Shown here piece by piece: positions 28,488 to 36,880 of a stretch of 64,000 nt of DNA; position 1 is the stretch's first letter, and the number at the start of each line of letters is the position of its first letter. Origin of the DNA: JANQHS01 sp965267505 (GTDB lineage: Bacteria; Bacteroidota; Bacteroidia; Cytophagales; CCMP332); contig OZ254081.1 of assembly GCA_965267505.1 (NCBI GenBank), positions 2,480,001-2,544,000 of the forward strand, in the 5' to 3' direction. Both the position numbers and the translations under genes were made by a program. The notes beneath the pieces are model-generated. The model saw nothing but the letters and a program-made list of their open reading frames with translations. It was not told the DNA's origin and did no database searches.

Positions 28488-29009
28488 TCATTCATTTGCT
28501 CTCATATAATCCCATTCGTGAGTAAGAGCCCAGTTTTCTCCGTAGTCAGTACTGAGGAAGGTAGAAAACTTAAGCTGGTCTTTTTCCTCAAATTTCATTT
28601 CGTGTTTCACCTGCATCTTTGGATTTGCCGGATCTCTAACCCATAAGGCATTTAGGGAATTTTTATTGATCTCTCCTTTTAATAACATGAATCCCCCATG
28701 TTGAGAATCTAACCAGGTTCTTTCGATGCTTCCATCTTTCTTGACCATGGTTTGGAGATTCACCTCCCACTTTTCCTTGGCTTTGGTTCCCTCAAAGCTT
28801 TCTAATATGGAGCAACCTTTTATTGTCATTGTAACTTTACTTTCTCCTTTCCCTTCAACATATTCTCCAGGGGAAACTCTGTCTTTTGTCGAAACAACCC
28901 AGCTCCCTTCCAAAGGACGGATGAGTTCGAAATTGGAGTGATAACAATCATGATCCTGGCTCCAGGAAATGGTGGAAGCCGATATAAAAAGAATGACCAG
29001 CAATCTCAT
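28488..29009 (-). CDS. exported DUF1579-like (lipocalin-like) protein
   Basis: The 173-residue protein has a signal peptide (MRLLVILFISASTISWS). The body has the up-and-down beta-strand pattern of DUF1579/calycin proteins: LIRPLEGSWVVSTKDR, a WEVNLQTMV strand and TWLDSQHGGFMLLKGE. Such proteins are small periplasmic or secreted domains with unknown ligands. Its ATG shares a base with the stop of the upstream ankyrin gene (TAATG), so the two are in one operon. It is followed by a pair of hairpins. Confidence 0.72.
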   Translation of the reverse strand: MRLLVILFISASTISWSQDHDCYHSNFELIRPLEGSWVVSTKDRVSPGEYVEGKGESKVTMTIKGCSILESFEGTKAKEKWEVNLQTMVKKDGSIERTWLDSQHGGFMLLKGEINKNSLNALWVRDPANPKMQVKHEMKFEEKDQLKFSTFLSTDYGENWALTHEWDYMRANE

Positions 29010-29503
29010 TAAAAGATCCCTTTAAAATGAGTTTCAGTTAATCCCTGGTCCTCCAGCCAGGAAGCAAGATCATCATGGCCGCCAACTTTGGCATGATGCA
29101 ATAGTGTAAACCCATGTGGACCAGGGGAGTTTAAATAAGCGGGCGACACCTTTACATATTCTTTGACCAATTCGGTATGACCAAGAAAGGTCATATTAAA
29201 AATGTCCATCCTGGCACCCAATTCAACCAGGTGGTCCGCAATGTCTTTTCTGCCCATATGGGAGGCTCCACCCAAGGCCGTTTCAAAATCACCTTTTTTG
29301 AATTGGTTGGTACAGTTTAATAGAAGAGGCTTCTTTTTTATGATCTTTTTGGTTTCATCAAGATCCTTGTGTGCTGCAAATACAAATTCTGTAATCTCCT
29401 CGGCGGAATAAATTGGGTTTCCATATGCGAAAACATTAAGAGGATTAATCAATAGAGACCCTGCGGCCAATCCAGATCCGGTAAGAAATTGACTTCTGTT
29501 CAT
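29009..29503 (-). CDS. exported ankyrin-repeat protein
   Basis: The ATG at 29503 gives a 164-residue protein with a likely signal sequence (NRSQFLTGSGLAAGSLLINPLNVFA), more like a Tat-type or weak Sec signal but without the twin-Arg motif. About three ankyrin repeats follow, e.g. ETALGGASHMGRKDIADHLVELGA, broken here as DFETALGGASHMG and RKDIADHLVELGAR, and GFTLLHHAKVGGHDDLASWL. Ankyrin proteins bind other proteins. It is translated with the DUF1579-like gene. An upstream start is possible but gives no better signal. Confidence 0.75.
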   Translation of the reverse strand: MNRSQFLTGSGLAAGSLLINPLNVFAYGNPIYSAEEITEFVFAAHKDLDETKKIIKKKPLLLNCTNQFKKGDFETALGGASHMGRKDIADHLVELGARMDIFNMTFLGHTELVKEYVKVSPAYLNSPGPHGFTLLHHAKVGGHDDLASWLEDQGLTETHFKGIF

Positions 29504-29630
29504 GATCAAAATTTTCCCCAATGAACCGGATTCTTTCTAAAGAAGCCTTCAATTGAGGTTCATTTACATGAGCGGCGACGGATTTTTTGATGACGGGTTT
29601 ACCAGGAGTCTAAATGGTAATCCACTAATT

Positions 29631-30554
29631 CTATTTTGTTACCATCAGTTTTTTTCGCAGGACCTGATTGCTCGAAATCAATTGAACAAAATACAAGCCG
29701 GGCGGAATTCCCACTATGTTCAGCTCGAGGAGTTCTTCCTTTGATTCCAGAAATGATCTGTCCAAAACAACTCTTCCCTTTTCATCCATTAGGAGAATCT
29801 GATTTGGTGTTTTTTCAAATCCGGAAATGATGATCTTATCCGAAGCAGGGTTGGGTGTCAAAATGAGTTCTGTTTCTGATTTGCTAAATAAACCTACTGG
29901 TGGATGAGGTGGAATGGGTGGATTGCATAAGGGGAAGCTATCAAGGAAATTGTATCTAAGGGTTGAATCTGCGTTCCATACATATTCGAGTTCCTTGTTG
30001 CTATCGGTGGCATGACACCAAATTATTCCTGAAAACCCTCTTGTCGAGCCTACGCCCTCTATCCAGAAATAGGTTTCCCAACCGCAATCTGATACTTTAA
30101 CCACCCTTCTGCAAAGGGTGGTGTCGATGGGATCTCTTAAAGTATCCACTGAATGAACAACGACCGAATCGAGGATCGGCATTCCATTATAATATGAACG
30201 CCAGTGCGTAGGCATGAGAAGGGTATCCCCGGGTTGAGCTGAAAAGTCCATGTAGGTATATTCCTGCTGGGTAAGGGAAAAATAGGCCATGACCTTATGA
30301 CCAATGGTATCATCTCTAAGGTAGGGTCCTTGGTTATATTGGTTTTTTATCGAGAAATAAGTTTGACCAATTGCAGAAATAGTACCAACTGTGTTGTAAT
30401 CTGTCAAATTTGGCGAGGGCCAGCCGAATGCAAAGTGTCTTACTTGCCATTTAGTCTCATTTCCAAGCAATGGATGGTATTGGGCGGCAAGATTCGATGA
30501 GACCAGTCCAAGAAAGAAACCAATCCGAACGATCAATCTTTGGTTAATACGCAT
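29631..30554 (-). CDS. T9SS-exported protein of unknown function
   Basis: About 307 residues with a signal peptide (INQRLIVRIGFFLGLVSSNLAA) and a beta-rich body. The C-terminal T9SS type A sorting domain has LILTPNPASDKIIISG, the KGRVVLDRSF segment and PPGLYFVQL, ending KKLMVTK. The middle contains WETYFWIEGVGSTRGFSG, a pattern often found in secreted Bacteroidota proteins of unknown function. The ATG at 30554 is preferred over one six bases upstream. It is probably exported and anchored or released at the cell surface. Confidence 0.82.
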   Translation of the reverse strand: MRINQRLIVRIGFFLGLVSSNLAAQYHPLLGNETKWQVRHFAFGWPSPNLTDYNTVGTISAIGQTYFSIKNQYNQGPYLRDDTIGHKVMAYFSLTQQEYTYMDFSAQPGDTLLMPTHWRSYYNGMPILDSVVVHSVDTLRDPIDTTLCRRVVKVSDCGWETYFWIEGVGSTRGFSGIIWCHATDSNKELEYVWNADSTLRYNFLDSFPLCNPPIPPHPPVGLFSKSETELILTPNPASDKIIISGFEKTPNQILLMDEKGRVVLDRSFLESKEELLELNIVGIPPGLYFVQLISSNQVLRKKLMVTK

Positions 30555-30625
30555 GACCAAATTTAGGAAGTAAAATCCTTTGTTATTGACCCAATTTGGG
30601 GGATTATGAATTCATTGAGAATAAA

Positions 30626-30654
30626 AAAGCCTCCCTGGAAGGAGGCTTATTTTG
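30626..30654 (-). terminator. terminator for the cyclophilin gene
   Basis: The stem GCCTCC / GGAGGC with a six-base loop, extended by A/T pairs, is flanked by A and T runs on both sides. The T-run on the minus strand fits transcription from the cyclophilin gene that ends at 30668. Confidence 0.7.
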
Positions 30655-30667
30655 AATTCAAATCTCT

Positions 30668-31099
30668 CTATTCGTTAATGATGATCTCTTCAATCTTATC
30701 ACCTTCCCTGATCTCATCGACGACTTCAATACCCTCGACCACCTTTCCAAAGCAGGTATGGTTTCTATCCAGATGAGATGTATTATCGCGACTATGGCAA
30801 ATAAAGAATTGGCTTCCGCCAGTGTTTCTTCCCGCGTGGGCCATGGATAGAACTCCTCTGTCATGGTATTGATTGTCACCATCCAGTTCGCAATCTATAG
30901 AATAGCCTGGACCACCTGCTCCAGTTCCATCAGGACAACCTCCCTGGATAACAAAGTTTGGAATTACACGGTGAAAAGTCAGGCCGTTATAGAAGCCATC
31001 GTTTGAAAGTTTTACAAAATTGGCAACAGTATTTGGAGCGTCCTTTTCATAGAACTCCACCTTCATTGTGCCCTTTTCAGTTTTTATTTCTGCTGTCAT
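30668..31099 (-). CDS. cyclophilin-type peptidyl-prolyl cis-trans isomerase
   Basis: The 143-residue protein is a minimal cyclophilin. Conserved elements include FHRVIPNFVIQGGCPDGTG, the SMAHAGRNTGGSQFFICH segment and LDRNHTCFGKVVEG. It has no signal peptide and is therefore cytoplasmic. It catalyses proline isomerisation during protein folding. It lies alone between the T9SS protein and the sugar-dehydrogenase-like gene and ends with a hairpin terminator. Confidence 0.92.
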   Translation of the reverse strand: MTAEIKTEKGTMKVEFYEKDAPNTVANFVKLSNDGFYNGLTFHRVIPNFVIQGGCPDGTGAGGPGYSIDCELDGDNQYHDRGVLSMAHAGRNTGGSQFFICHSRDNTSHLDRNHTCFGKVVEGIEVVDEIREGDKIEEIIINE

Positions 31100-31176
31100 A
31101 CTAGATTTTGCAACAAGTGATTAAATATTGGATTGCGAAGGTAGGAATAAGAAATAAGTATTTTCTGATCCAGGTC

Positions 31177-32553
31177 CTAATGCACTATTAACTTTTGGGT
31201 CAAACTCCTTTTTGAATTTGAAATTCCACGGATGAAGTAAATACCAGGCTCTTGATCTCTAAGATCCAGAAGAAGATCATTATTCTCATTTAGATTACCA
31301 GATTTCAGAATTCTACCTATTTGATCTAGTAATTCGACCTTTAATGGCCCTTGGCTATTTCCTGAGATCTTAACCCAAGCACTAGTGGGATTAGGCCAAA
31401 TTTTGAATTCCGGAATATCAACTGACTCTAGATTATTTGTGGTTTCAACGATCTCAGAAATGATCCCATCATTCAGGCCTGCAACGAAAAGGTCACCCTT
31501 GGAATTCTCACCAAAGGCAACAAAGAAGTTTGAGCTGGCGAAGCCTCCATGATCGGTTATGACAAAGTTTGAATCAAGCGACCTTATCCAGCCTCCGCAT
31601 ATGTCTGCAAAGAAGTATTCTCCATACATTCCGGGATATTTAGAACCCCTATAGACCCTTCCTCCCGTTACGGAACAGCCATCTGGATGTAAATATTCAT
31701 AGGCTGGGGCTGTAAAAGTTGAATCTGGAGGACAATTGCTTGTGTTGAAGGGAAGGGTTCCTTCTTTGCATCTCCAACCGTAGTTTTCTCCTCCCGCTGA
31801 ATTGGCATTTTGAAAATCAATTTCCTCCGCAGCATCCTGGCCTACATCACCGATCCAGAGGTTTCCATTTAACCTATCAAAACTGATTTTCCAGGGATTC
31901 CGAAGACCATAAGCCCAGATCTCTTCCTTTATTCCTCCTCCTGCTCCGGCAAAGGGATTGCTGGGAGGGATGCCATAGGGCATTGCCGTATTGATGTCTA
32001 TTCTCAGGATCTTACCCAGATAGGAAGTCAGATTCTGGGCCACATCATTGGGATCACCTGCAGAACCTCCATCACCCATAGTGATGTACAGGTATCCGTC
32101 GGGTCCGAATTCTATACTGCCTCCATTATGGTTAGGGAAGGGTTGAGGGATGTTTATGATCTTAAATTCCGAAGCAGGGTCCGCGCTATCCGGATCACTC
32201 AGAGACCTTGCAAAAAGGGATATTTGAGAATTCCCGTTTGAATCTGTGTAATGCACAAAGAAATTTCCAAAACCGGCCGAATTAGGGTAGAAGGCCATCC
32301 CCAATAGTCCTTGTTCATTATTACTATCATTTACCCGGCTCCTGATATCTAGGAAAGGGGAGGAGTTCTTATTTCCCAAAGAGTCCAGGATCCATATCTG
32401 ACCTGGTTGCTCTACAATGTAAAGCCGGGAATCCCCATCATTCTGAATGTCGACAGGACGTGTGAATCCGGTGGCGAAGGTTTGGAGGTCTATTTGTAAC
32501 TGACCAAGGGCACTAAGACTTGAAAGGATCAGGGTGCAAAGCAGAAATCGCAT
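31177..32553 (-). CDS. T9SS-exported PQQ-dependent sugar dehydrogenase-like protein
   Basis: The 458-residue protein has a signal peptide (RFLLCTLILSSLSALGQ), then a six-bladed propeller like soluble glucose/sorbosone dehydrogenases. It shows GLLGMAFYPN, HNGGSIEFGPDGYLYITMGDG, KILRIDIN, YGLRNPWKISFD and WIGDVGQDAAEEID. It ends with a T9SS sorting domain (KIWPNPTSAWVKIS... GIYFIRG). Active members use PQQ and act in the periplasm; here T9SS would place it outside the cell. The histidine and arginine ligands appear present in part, but activity cannot be confirmed. Confidence 0.88.
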   Translation of the reverse strand: MRFLLCTLILSSLSALGQLQIDLQTFATGFTRPVDIQNDGDSRLYIVEQPGQIWILDSLGNKNSSPFLDIRSRVNDSNNEQGLLGMAFYPNSAGFGNFFVHYTDSNGNSQISLFARSLSDPDSADPASEFKIINIPQPFPNHNGGSIEFGPDGYLYITMGDGGSAGDPNDVAQNLTSYLGKILRIDINTAMPYGIPPSNPFAGAGGGIKEEIWAYGLRNPWKISFDRLNGNLWIGDVGQDAAEEIDFQNANSAGGENYGWRCKEGTLPFNTSNCPPDSTFTAPAYEYLHPDGCSVTGGRVYRGSKYPGMYGEYFFADICGGWIRSLDSNFVITDHGGFASSNFFVAFGENSKGDLFVAGLNDGIISEIVETTNNLESVDIPEFKIWPNPTSAWVKISGNSQGPLKVELLDQIGRILKSGNLNENNDLLLDLRDQEPGIYFIRGISNSKRSLTQKLIVH

Positions 32554-32616
32554 GCTCTCAAGTTAGGGATCAATAACAAGAATCAGAAAAGAGAAAGTTG
32601 GAAATTTTTGAATAAG

Positions 32617-32662
32617 AAAAGCCCGAAGCTATCCTCCGGGCCATCCCTGGCGGTCTGGACGG
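32617..32662. repeat. distal copy of a 46-bp direct repeat: displaced tRNA-Asp 3' end plus terminator
   Basis: This 46-bp sequence matches 36773-36818 at 44 positions. It includes the tRNA terminator hairpin and the last 15 bases of tRNA-Asp including CCA, then diverges. No tRNA body follows, so it is a displaced 3' end. It marks one edge of a putative integrated segment. Confidence 0.75.
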
Positions 32663-32857
32663 AACCGCAACTCTTTTATCTTACTTTTATCTAGTTATAC
32701 CAAATTTAATTCTATAAGAGTCTAATCAAGCCTCTTTTCAGTTAATCTAAATCAATTCTTTCTAAGTAAGCAAAAGAAAAACCGAAAACCGAATCGAAAA
32801 CGGTTAACCTAACATACCTGCTTGAAAATCTACCTACTCTAGTTCGAATTCATGAAT

Positions 32858-34957
32858 TCATTTGGTCAGGAATTCATAAATAGAGTGATGAATTTTATTT
32901 GTGAGTTTGTAGACAAATTTTGTAAATGTATATCCAAATAAAAGGTTCAATCCAGAAAGGATAAATAGGGCAGAAGTAATAATAGTTGAGGATATGTTTT
33001 TCTCCCAATTATCAAGTATTTGAATCCGATATGCGTAGTAAAATACAAAAGCCATTGGTATCCAAAAAATTATATTAACGGATCCCTTTGTAATCTTAAA
33101 TGTAACAGAATAAATCCTATCCAATTGCCCTTGCTTGCCAGCAGCCTGCCCTTCAAGTCTATTAGTAGTTTCTTCAATTTCAGTTCTTAAAGCCTCTACT
33201 AGCTCACTACTTTTTTCTAACTCTTCATCTTTTACTTTTTCAAGTTCATCCCTTCTTTGATTCTCCTTTGACTCATTAATATGTATGAGTTCTTGCAAAA
33301 CCTCAAATGGAGTTTTCGCCGAAAACTCATTAACATCACCGTATGTTTTAGAAGTAAGGATTTTATAGGCTCCTTGGTATGATCTTAGAACTAAATATTC
33401 CTTTTCTGAAATTTTTGACTTTGATTTAAGTTTTTCACATTCTTCTAAATATTGGGAAATTAAGGCAGGGTCAGGGCTTGTGAGCGCAAAACAATCTGAA
33501 ATCAACTTCTTTCTAGCTATTTTATCTGCAATTTCGGGAGTGTTTAACCAAATCATGGTTCCTAAAAGGGTATCAGTTATGGTGGTTGGGATTGCCGATT
33601 TTCCTGACCCTTTATCTTGGTTAAATCTCTTTGCTGCCAAAGCCAAGGATGAATTTCTAGTTACAAAAAGAGCTTTAGTGTCCCTAAGATTTTTTGGAAT
33701 ATTTCCCTTTCTCAACCTGTAAATACCAGAAATGGCATTTACATCTCTCCAAATTGTTTGATTATCACGGGAATCGTCCTCTTCCGCAGGTGGTTCTTTG
33801 GCAATCTTCTTTTTGGTTGATTTAACTTCAGTTGGTTCAGAGTCTTTTTTTAATGCTTTCTCGTGTTCTTTTAATTCTTCATCTATTTTTCTTATCTGAT
33901 CAATGATCTGTTGTTCTTCGTAAGTTTTGGTAATTAAATCATATAGCTTAACTACATCAATTTCATATTTTTTAGTTTCATTATGATCTGGTGGAGATTT
34001 GACCTCAAGACCTAATTTTTCTAGTAGTTCCGTCAAATTGGAATTAATTTCCATGATTTCACTTTCTCCTATTTCATTTTGTAGGCAATCCTGATAAGTC
34101 TTTGACCCGTTCTCTCTTTTTGCTGTAAAATCGCTAATGCATAAATCTAAATTGGTTTGTAACTCCCCAAAGTTTATATCAAATAATTTAGTCTTCCCCT
34201 TATTTTCTAAAACCAGGTCTAATAATTCAAGAGCCATATTTTTACGCCCTATTCCTTTAGTACCCAGTAAATCAAATAACCAGGGAGTATCAAAGAATAT
34301 ATTTAGCTTGTTTAAACTTCCTTCCAATAGTTCCTTTTTGTCTATTATGATAGAAGAAGCTAATGCATGACCTATTGATATATTAACTAAATATTGGAAG
34401 GCCTCTGCATCTTTAGTATATGCATGCTCAATGAATTTGCCAATTAGGTAAAGAATTTTTTTGGCTTTCTTGACATCTGGCAAAATAGATTTTGAATCCG
34501 ATAGAAATAAAATGTCAATATCATAATGCTTAAGGTAACTTAGAAGTCCATTCTCAATATTTTCTTCCGAAATATCTTCCCCATACTTTTCAGAAAAGAA
34601 ATTTTTTATTTTAAGAATAAGTGAGTTGTATTCTCTTGTGATTGTCTTTGACTGGATTGAGATATCTTCTACTTTGAGCTTTCCAAAGACTGGCTTAAAT
34701 GAACCGTGCTCTTTTCTGAAATAGCCTTTCTTTTTCATCCTATTAATAATGGATGTCATGGCATGAGATGGAATTTTTAACTGGAACCGGTTAAAAAAAT
34801 CATCTGAAACCTCTTTAATGTTTCTTGAAGAAACTTCTTCATACTTTTTTTCATTAAATAGGGTAGCAACCATCGGAATGTGAGTGTCTATATGATCCAT
34901 TCCTTTTTTGTCCCAATTAGTTCTGACAATTGCCAAACTTATTAATGATCTTTCCAC
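32858..34957 (-). CDS. PIN-like nuclease / coiled-coil / membrane protein, candidate defence effector
   Basis: The 699-residue protein begins at GTG. Residues ~15-95 look like a winged helix (SHAMTSIINRMKKKGYFRKE). A PIN-like nuclease fold seems to begin at ~215 with NIFFDTPWLFDLLG (D223), then INFGEL (E265). A charged helical insertion (~310-400) follows, and the fold resumes with IWRDVNAISGIYRLR (D405) and ALFVTRNSSLALAAKRF (~429-445). A coiled coil (~565-610) leads to two membrane helices (~627-645 and ~657-680). This order suggests a membrane-tethered RNA-cleaving effector. I cannot name the family. It is the main cargo of the putative tRNA-Asp island; a defence or abortive-infection role is inferred. 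Confidence 0.7.
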   Translation of the reverse strand: MERSLISLAIVRTNWDKKGMDHIDTHIPMVATLFNEKKYEEVSSRNIKEVSDDFFNRFQLKIPSHAMTSIINRMKKKGYFRKEHGSFKPVFGKLKVEDISIQSKTITREYNSLILKIKNFFSEKYGEDISEENIENGLLSYLKHYDIDILFLSDSKSILPDVKKAKKILYLIGKFIEHAYTKDAEAFQYLVNISIGHALASSIIIDKKELLEGSLNKLNIFFDTPWLFDLLGTKGIGRKNMALELLDLVLENKGKTKLFDINFGELQTNLDLCISDFTAKRENGSKTYQDCLQNEIGESEIMEINSNLTELLEKLGLEVKSPPDHNETKKYEIDVVKLYDLITKTYEEQQIIDQIRKIDEELKEHEKALKKDSEPTEVKSTKKKIAKEPPAEEDDSRDNQTIWRDVNAISGIYRLRKGNIPKNLRDTKALFVTRNSSLALAAKRFNQDKGSGKSAIPTTITDTLLGTMIWLNTPEIADKIARKKLISDCFALTSPDPALISQYLEECEKLKSKSKISEKEYLVLRSYQGAYKILTSKTYGDVNEFSAKTPFEVLQELIHINESKENQRRDELEKVKDEELEKSSELVEALRTEIEETTNRLEGQAAGKQGQLDRIYSVTFKITKGSVNIIFWIPMAFVFYYAYRIQILDNWEKNISSTIITSALFILSGLNLLFGYTFTKFVYKLTNKIHHSIYEFLTK

Positions 34958-35247
34958 TACTTAATAATTTAGAAAAAATATTAACTCACTGAAAAACAGA
35001 TATTTAAATTTAACGAATAGCCCATTTCCCAAGGGTTTGTAGGTAATATTTTGTTTTTTGAAAAAAAGACCTAGTCGCCAATGGCTAAGTTCGCTTCAAT
35101 TTAAGGAATCCTGGAAAGCCTCCTATAAGTGCCGCTTTGATGAATTTTAATTCCTATTAATATTACTGCTACTGTTAAGTAATGTATTCGCAAATAGCAA
35201 CGCGAATCAACTCTATTATTTGTGGTTGTCGCATATTAAGCCTGAGA

Positions 35248-36291
35248 CTATTTTGCCTCGATCAATAAAACAAAATCTGAAATCTCCTTTACCAAGTCTG
35301 GTAATTCTTTCCCTGTGAGACTATTCTCCTCTTGATTGGGAACAGGTTCGTCGACCTGATCTAAAAAGAAAGCTAGATAATCTGATTTAATGGCATACCC
35401 CACACCTTCTCCAATTTCTCTTTTAAGTTTTGAAGTAACGATGCCTATTAATTGACCATCTTTATCAAATAATGGGCCACCACTATTTCCTGGTTGAACA
35501 GTTGCTGAAAATTGGAATTCCGAAACGCTTCCTTGAAGACCCGTCAAGGCATTAATAACACCAGTGGTGACTTTTATTTCCTGTCCCATAATATCCTTTA
35601 TTGGATAGCCAAGAGCAAAAACCTCCTCGCCAGATTGGACCGTTTTAGAACTCCTAATTGAGTATGGCGGTTCATCAAATGAAATAAGACTGGATTCTAT
35701 TTTAAGTACTGCGAGATCATTTTGTCTGTCAATCGAGACTATTGACGCATCTAGTGAAGTCTTAAAATCCCCTTTTATACCTTTTACGGAAACAGATTTT
35801 GCTCCTTCCACAACGTGAAAATTGGTCAAGATGCTGCCTGATTTATTAATTAAAAAACCGGAGCCCGATTTTGGCCTGTTTCCAGCAAAATCATTTGGTA
35901 ATTTGCCATAGGGCATTTTAATATTTTCTTCTACTTCAATAGTTTTTTCAACTCCACTTAATTGCGCTTTCCCCCAGTCTTCAGTTTTCTCTTTTATAGA
36001 AACAGTAATTCCTGATTTTTTACACGAAATGAATTTTTCCTTCCCTGGTTCCAAATCCAAGCCAAATGTTCCCCGGTAGCTGTCGGTGATTACGGTCACG
36101 TCGATCCTTCCCATTGAGTATACTTTTACTCGAAGGTTTTCCTTTTTGGTCACCGTTCCTACCAATTGCTCTCCAAAGTAAATTCTATAAGAATAATTAT
36201 AGGATGGAAAAATATTGACAATAGAGTAATTGTCTTGAGCAAACAGTTGGCCACAAAGAAAAAAAAGTAGTAGGGCTGAAAGATGTCTCAT
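35248..36291 (-). CDS. exported trypsin-like (S1C/HtrA-type) serine protease
   Basis: From the ATG at 36291 the protein has 347 residues with a signal peptide (RHLSALLLFFLCGQLFA). About 100 beta-rich residues follow, then a chymotrypsin-fold protease domain with the triad His159 (LTNFHVVEGA), Asp192 (RQNDLAVLKI) and Ser270 (VQPGNSGGPL). No PDZ domain follows, unlike DegP/HtrA. It is likely periplasmic. It lies in the same direction as the PIN-like gene but ~290 bases upstream of it with no overlap, so joint function is not shown. A TActTTG-like promoter lies upstream. Confidence 0.85.
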   Translation of the reverse strand: MRHLSALLLFFLCGQLFAQDNYSIVNIFPSYNYSYRIYFGEQLVGTVTKKENLRVKVYSMGRIDVTVITDSYRGTFGLDLEPGKEKFISCKKSGITVSIKEKTEDWGKAQLSGVEKTIEVEENIKMPYGKLPNDFAGNRPKSGSGFLINKSGSILTNFHVVEGAKSVSVKGIKGDFKTSLDASIVSIDRQNDLAVLKIESSLISFDEPPYSIRSSKTVQSGEEVFALGYPIKDIMGQEIKVTTGVINALTGLQGSVSEFQFSATVQPGNSGGPLFDKDGQLIGIVTSKLKREIGEGVGYAIKSDYLAFFLDQVDEPVPNQEENSLTGKELPDLVKEISDFVLLIEAK

Positions 36292-36398
36292 GAGGTTAAT
36301 TCTTTGTTGAAAGCTAACAAAGTATCTAGTCACTGTCAAAATAGTGGACGATTATCCGCTAAAGTATTTTCTAGCCTGTTTTTGCGAAGCTTGAAGGC

Positions 36399-36638
36399 TT
36401 ATAGATGATTTTCCTTAAAGAGTAACGGATGGCCTAAGTGATTGGAGCCACAGTTCAAGGTCTCTTTTTTAAAATCAGGCAATTTATCGTCTAGCACCTG
36501 GATTTCTTCCGGAAAATACTTTTCAGCCATTTCGGATTTATGAAGATCTGTCGAGAACAGAATTTTCTGAATCAGGTGCCGGATTGGCTTTTCTGGTTTT
36601 CTACCAAAAAAGCCCGAAGCTATGCTCCGGGCTTTCAA
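36399..36638 (-). other. short open frame, probably a gene remnant
   Basis: An open frame of up to 79 codons whose beginning overlaps a terminator hairpin. The part IRHLIQKILFSTDLHKSEMAEKYFP could be the end of a larger coding gene, but there is no plausible start after the hairpin and I do not recognise it. It may be the remains of a recombinase or other island gene. No function is claimed. Confidence 0.3.
36605..36636 (-). terminator. second copy of the tRNA-Asp-type terminator
   Basis: The stem AGCCCGGAGC / GCTTCGGGCT with loop ATA and a T-run on the minus strand repeats the terminator found after tRNA-Asp, about 140 bases further downstream. No tRNA part accompanies this copy. Confidence 0.7.
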
Positions 36639-36684
36639 CCTTTTCTGCTTGCTCGCCTAACCAAGCGAAGACGTGCTGTTTGGA

Positions 36685-36712
36685 CCCTAAAGAAACCTGC
36701 GGTTCTTTAGGG
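36685..36712. other. perfect 10-bp stem-loop in structured intergenic DNA
   Basis: CCCTAAAGAA (36685-36694) and TTCTTTAGGG (36703-36712) form a perfect inverted repeat around an eight-base loop. A CGGC / GCCG hairpin follows at ~36728-36739. The ~140 bases between two copies of the tRNA terminator hold no plausible gene but are rich in inverted repeats. It may be an intergenic repeat element or a small structured RNA. Confidence 0.45.
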
Positions 36713-36772
36713 CAGGCGGGAGTTCCTCGGCCTGCGCCGAAGACAGGCTTCTCGTCACAATTTTTTAACAAA

Positions 36773-36803
36773 AAAAGCCCGAAGCTAAGCTCCGGGCCAT
36801 CCC
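36773..36803 (-). terminator. terminator of tRNA-Asp
   Basis: Directly after the tRNA 3' end, the minus strand reads a GGCCCGGAGCTT / AGCTTCGGGC-type stem followed by a T-run of six. It is the copy that terminates the intact tRNA transcript. Confidence 0.7.
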
Positions 36804-36818
36804 TGGCGGTCTGGACGG
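36773..36818. repeat. proximal copy of the 46-bp direct repeat, within and next to tRNA-Asp
   Basis: This copy covers the terminator and the last 15 bases of the intact tRNA-Asp and matches 32617-32662 at 44 of 46 positions. It marks the tRNA-side boundary of the putative island. Confidence 0.75.
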
Positions 36819-36880
36819 GACTCGAACCCGCGGCCTCCTGCGTGACAGGCAGGCATTCTAACCAACTGAACTACCAGACC
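36804..36880 (-). tRNA. tRNA-Asp (GTC)
   Basis: Minus-strand cloverleaf of 77 bases with encoded CCA. The acceptor stem is GGTCTGG / CCAGACC with discriminator G. The anticodon loop contains GTC (plus-strand 36844-36846), the T-loop has GGTTCGAGTCC, and the D-arm has AGTTCAGTTGGTTAG. All stems pair normally. A terminator follows. Confidence 0.95.

Larger units (their letters stand above)
32663..36818. mobile_element. putative tRNA-Asp-integrated island (~4.1 kb), integrase not found
   Basis: The segment lies between a displaced tRNA-Asp 3' end and the intact tRNA-Asp gene, the classic outcome of site-specific integration by tyrosine recombinases into a tRNA 3' end. Cargo: the 699-aa PIN-like/membrane protein, an exported trypsin-like protease, a short fragment-like reading frame, and structured intergenic DNA. 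The 699-aa gene is visibly richer in A/T than the flanking genes. I see no integrase, excisionase or transposase, so the element would be immobile or a remnant. An alternative is a local duplication or a deletion in a former tRNA cluster. Confidence 0.55.

Noticed and set aside
35248..36291. Classification as DegP/HtrA
   Set aside because: The triad fits, but no PDZ domain follows and the N-terminal 100 residues are different.
32663..36772. Tyrosine or serine integrase inside the putative island
   Set aside because: No R-H-R-Y or resolvase pattern is visible in any frame, including the short frame at 36399-36638.
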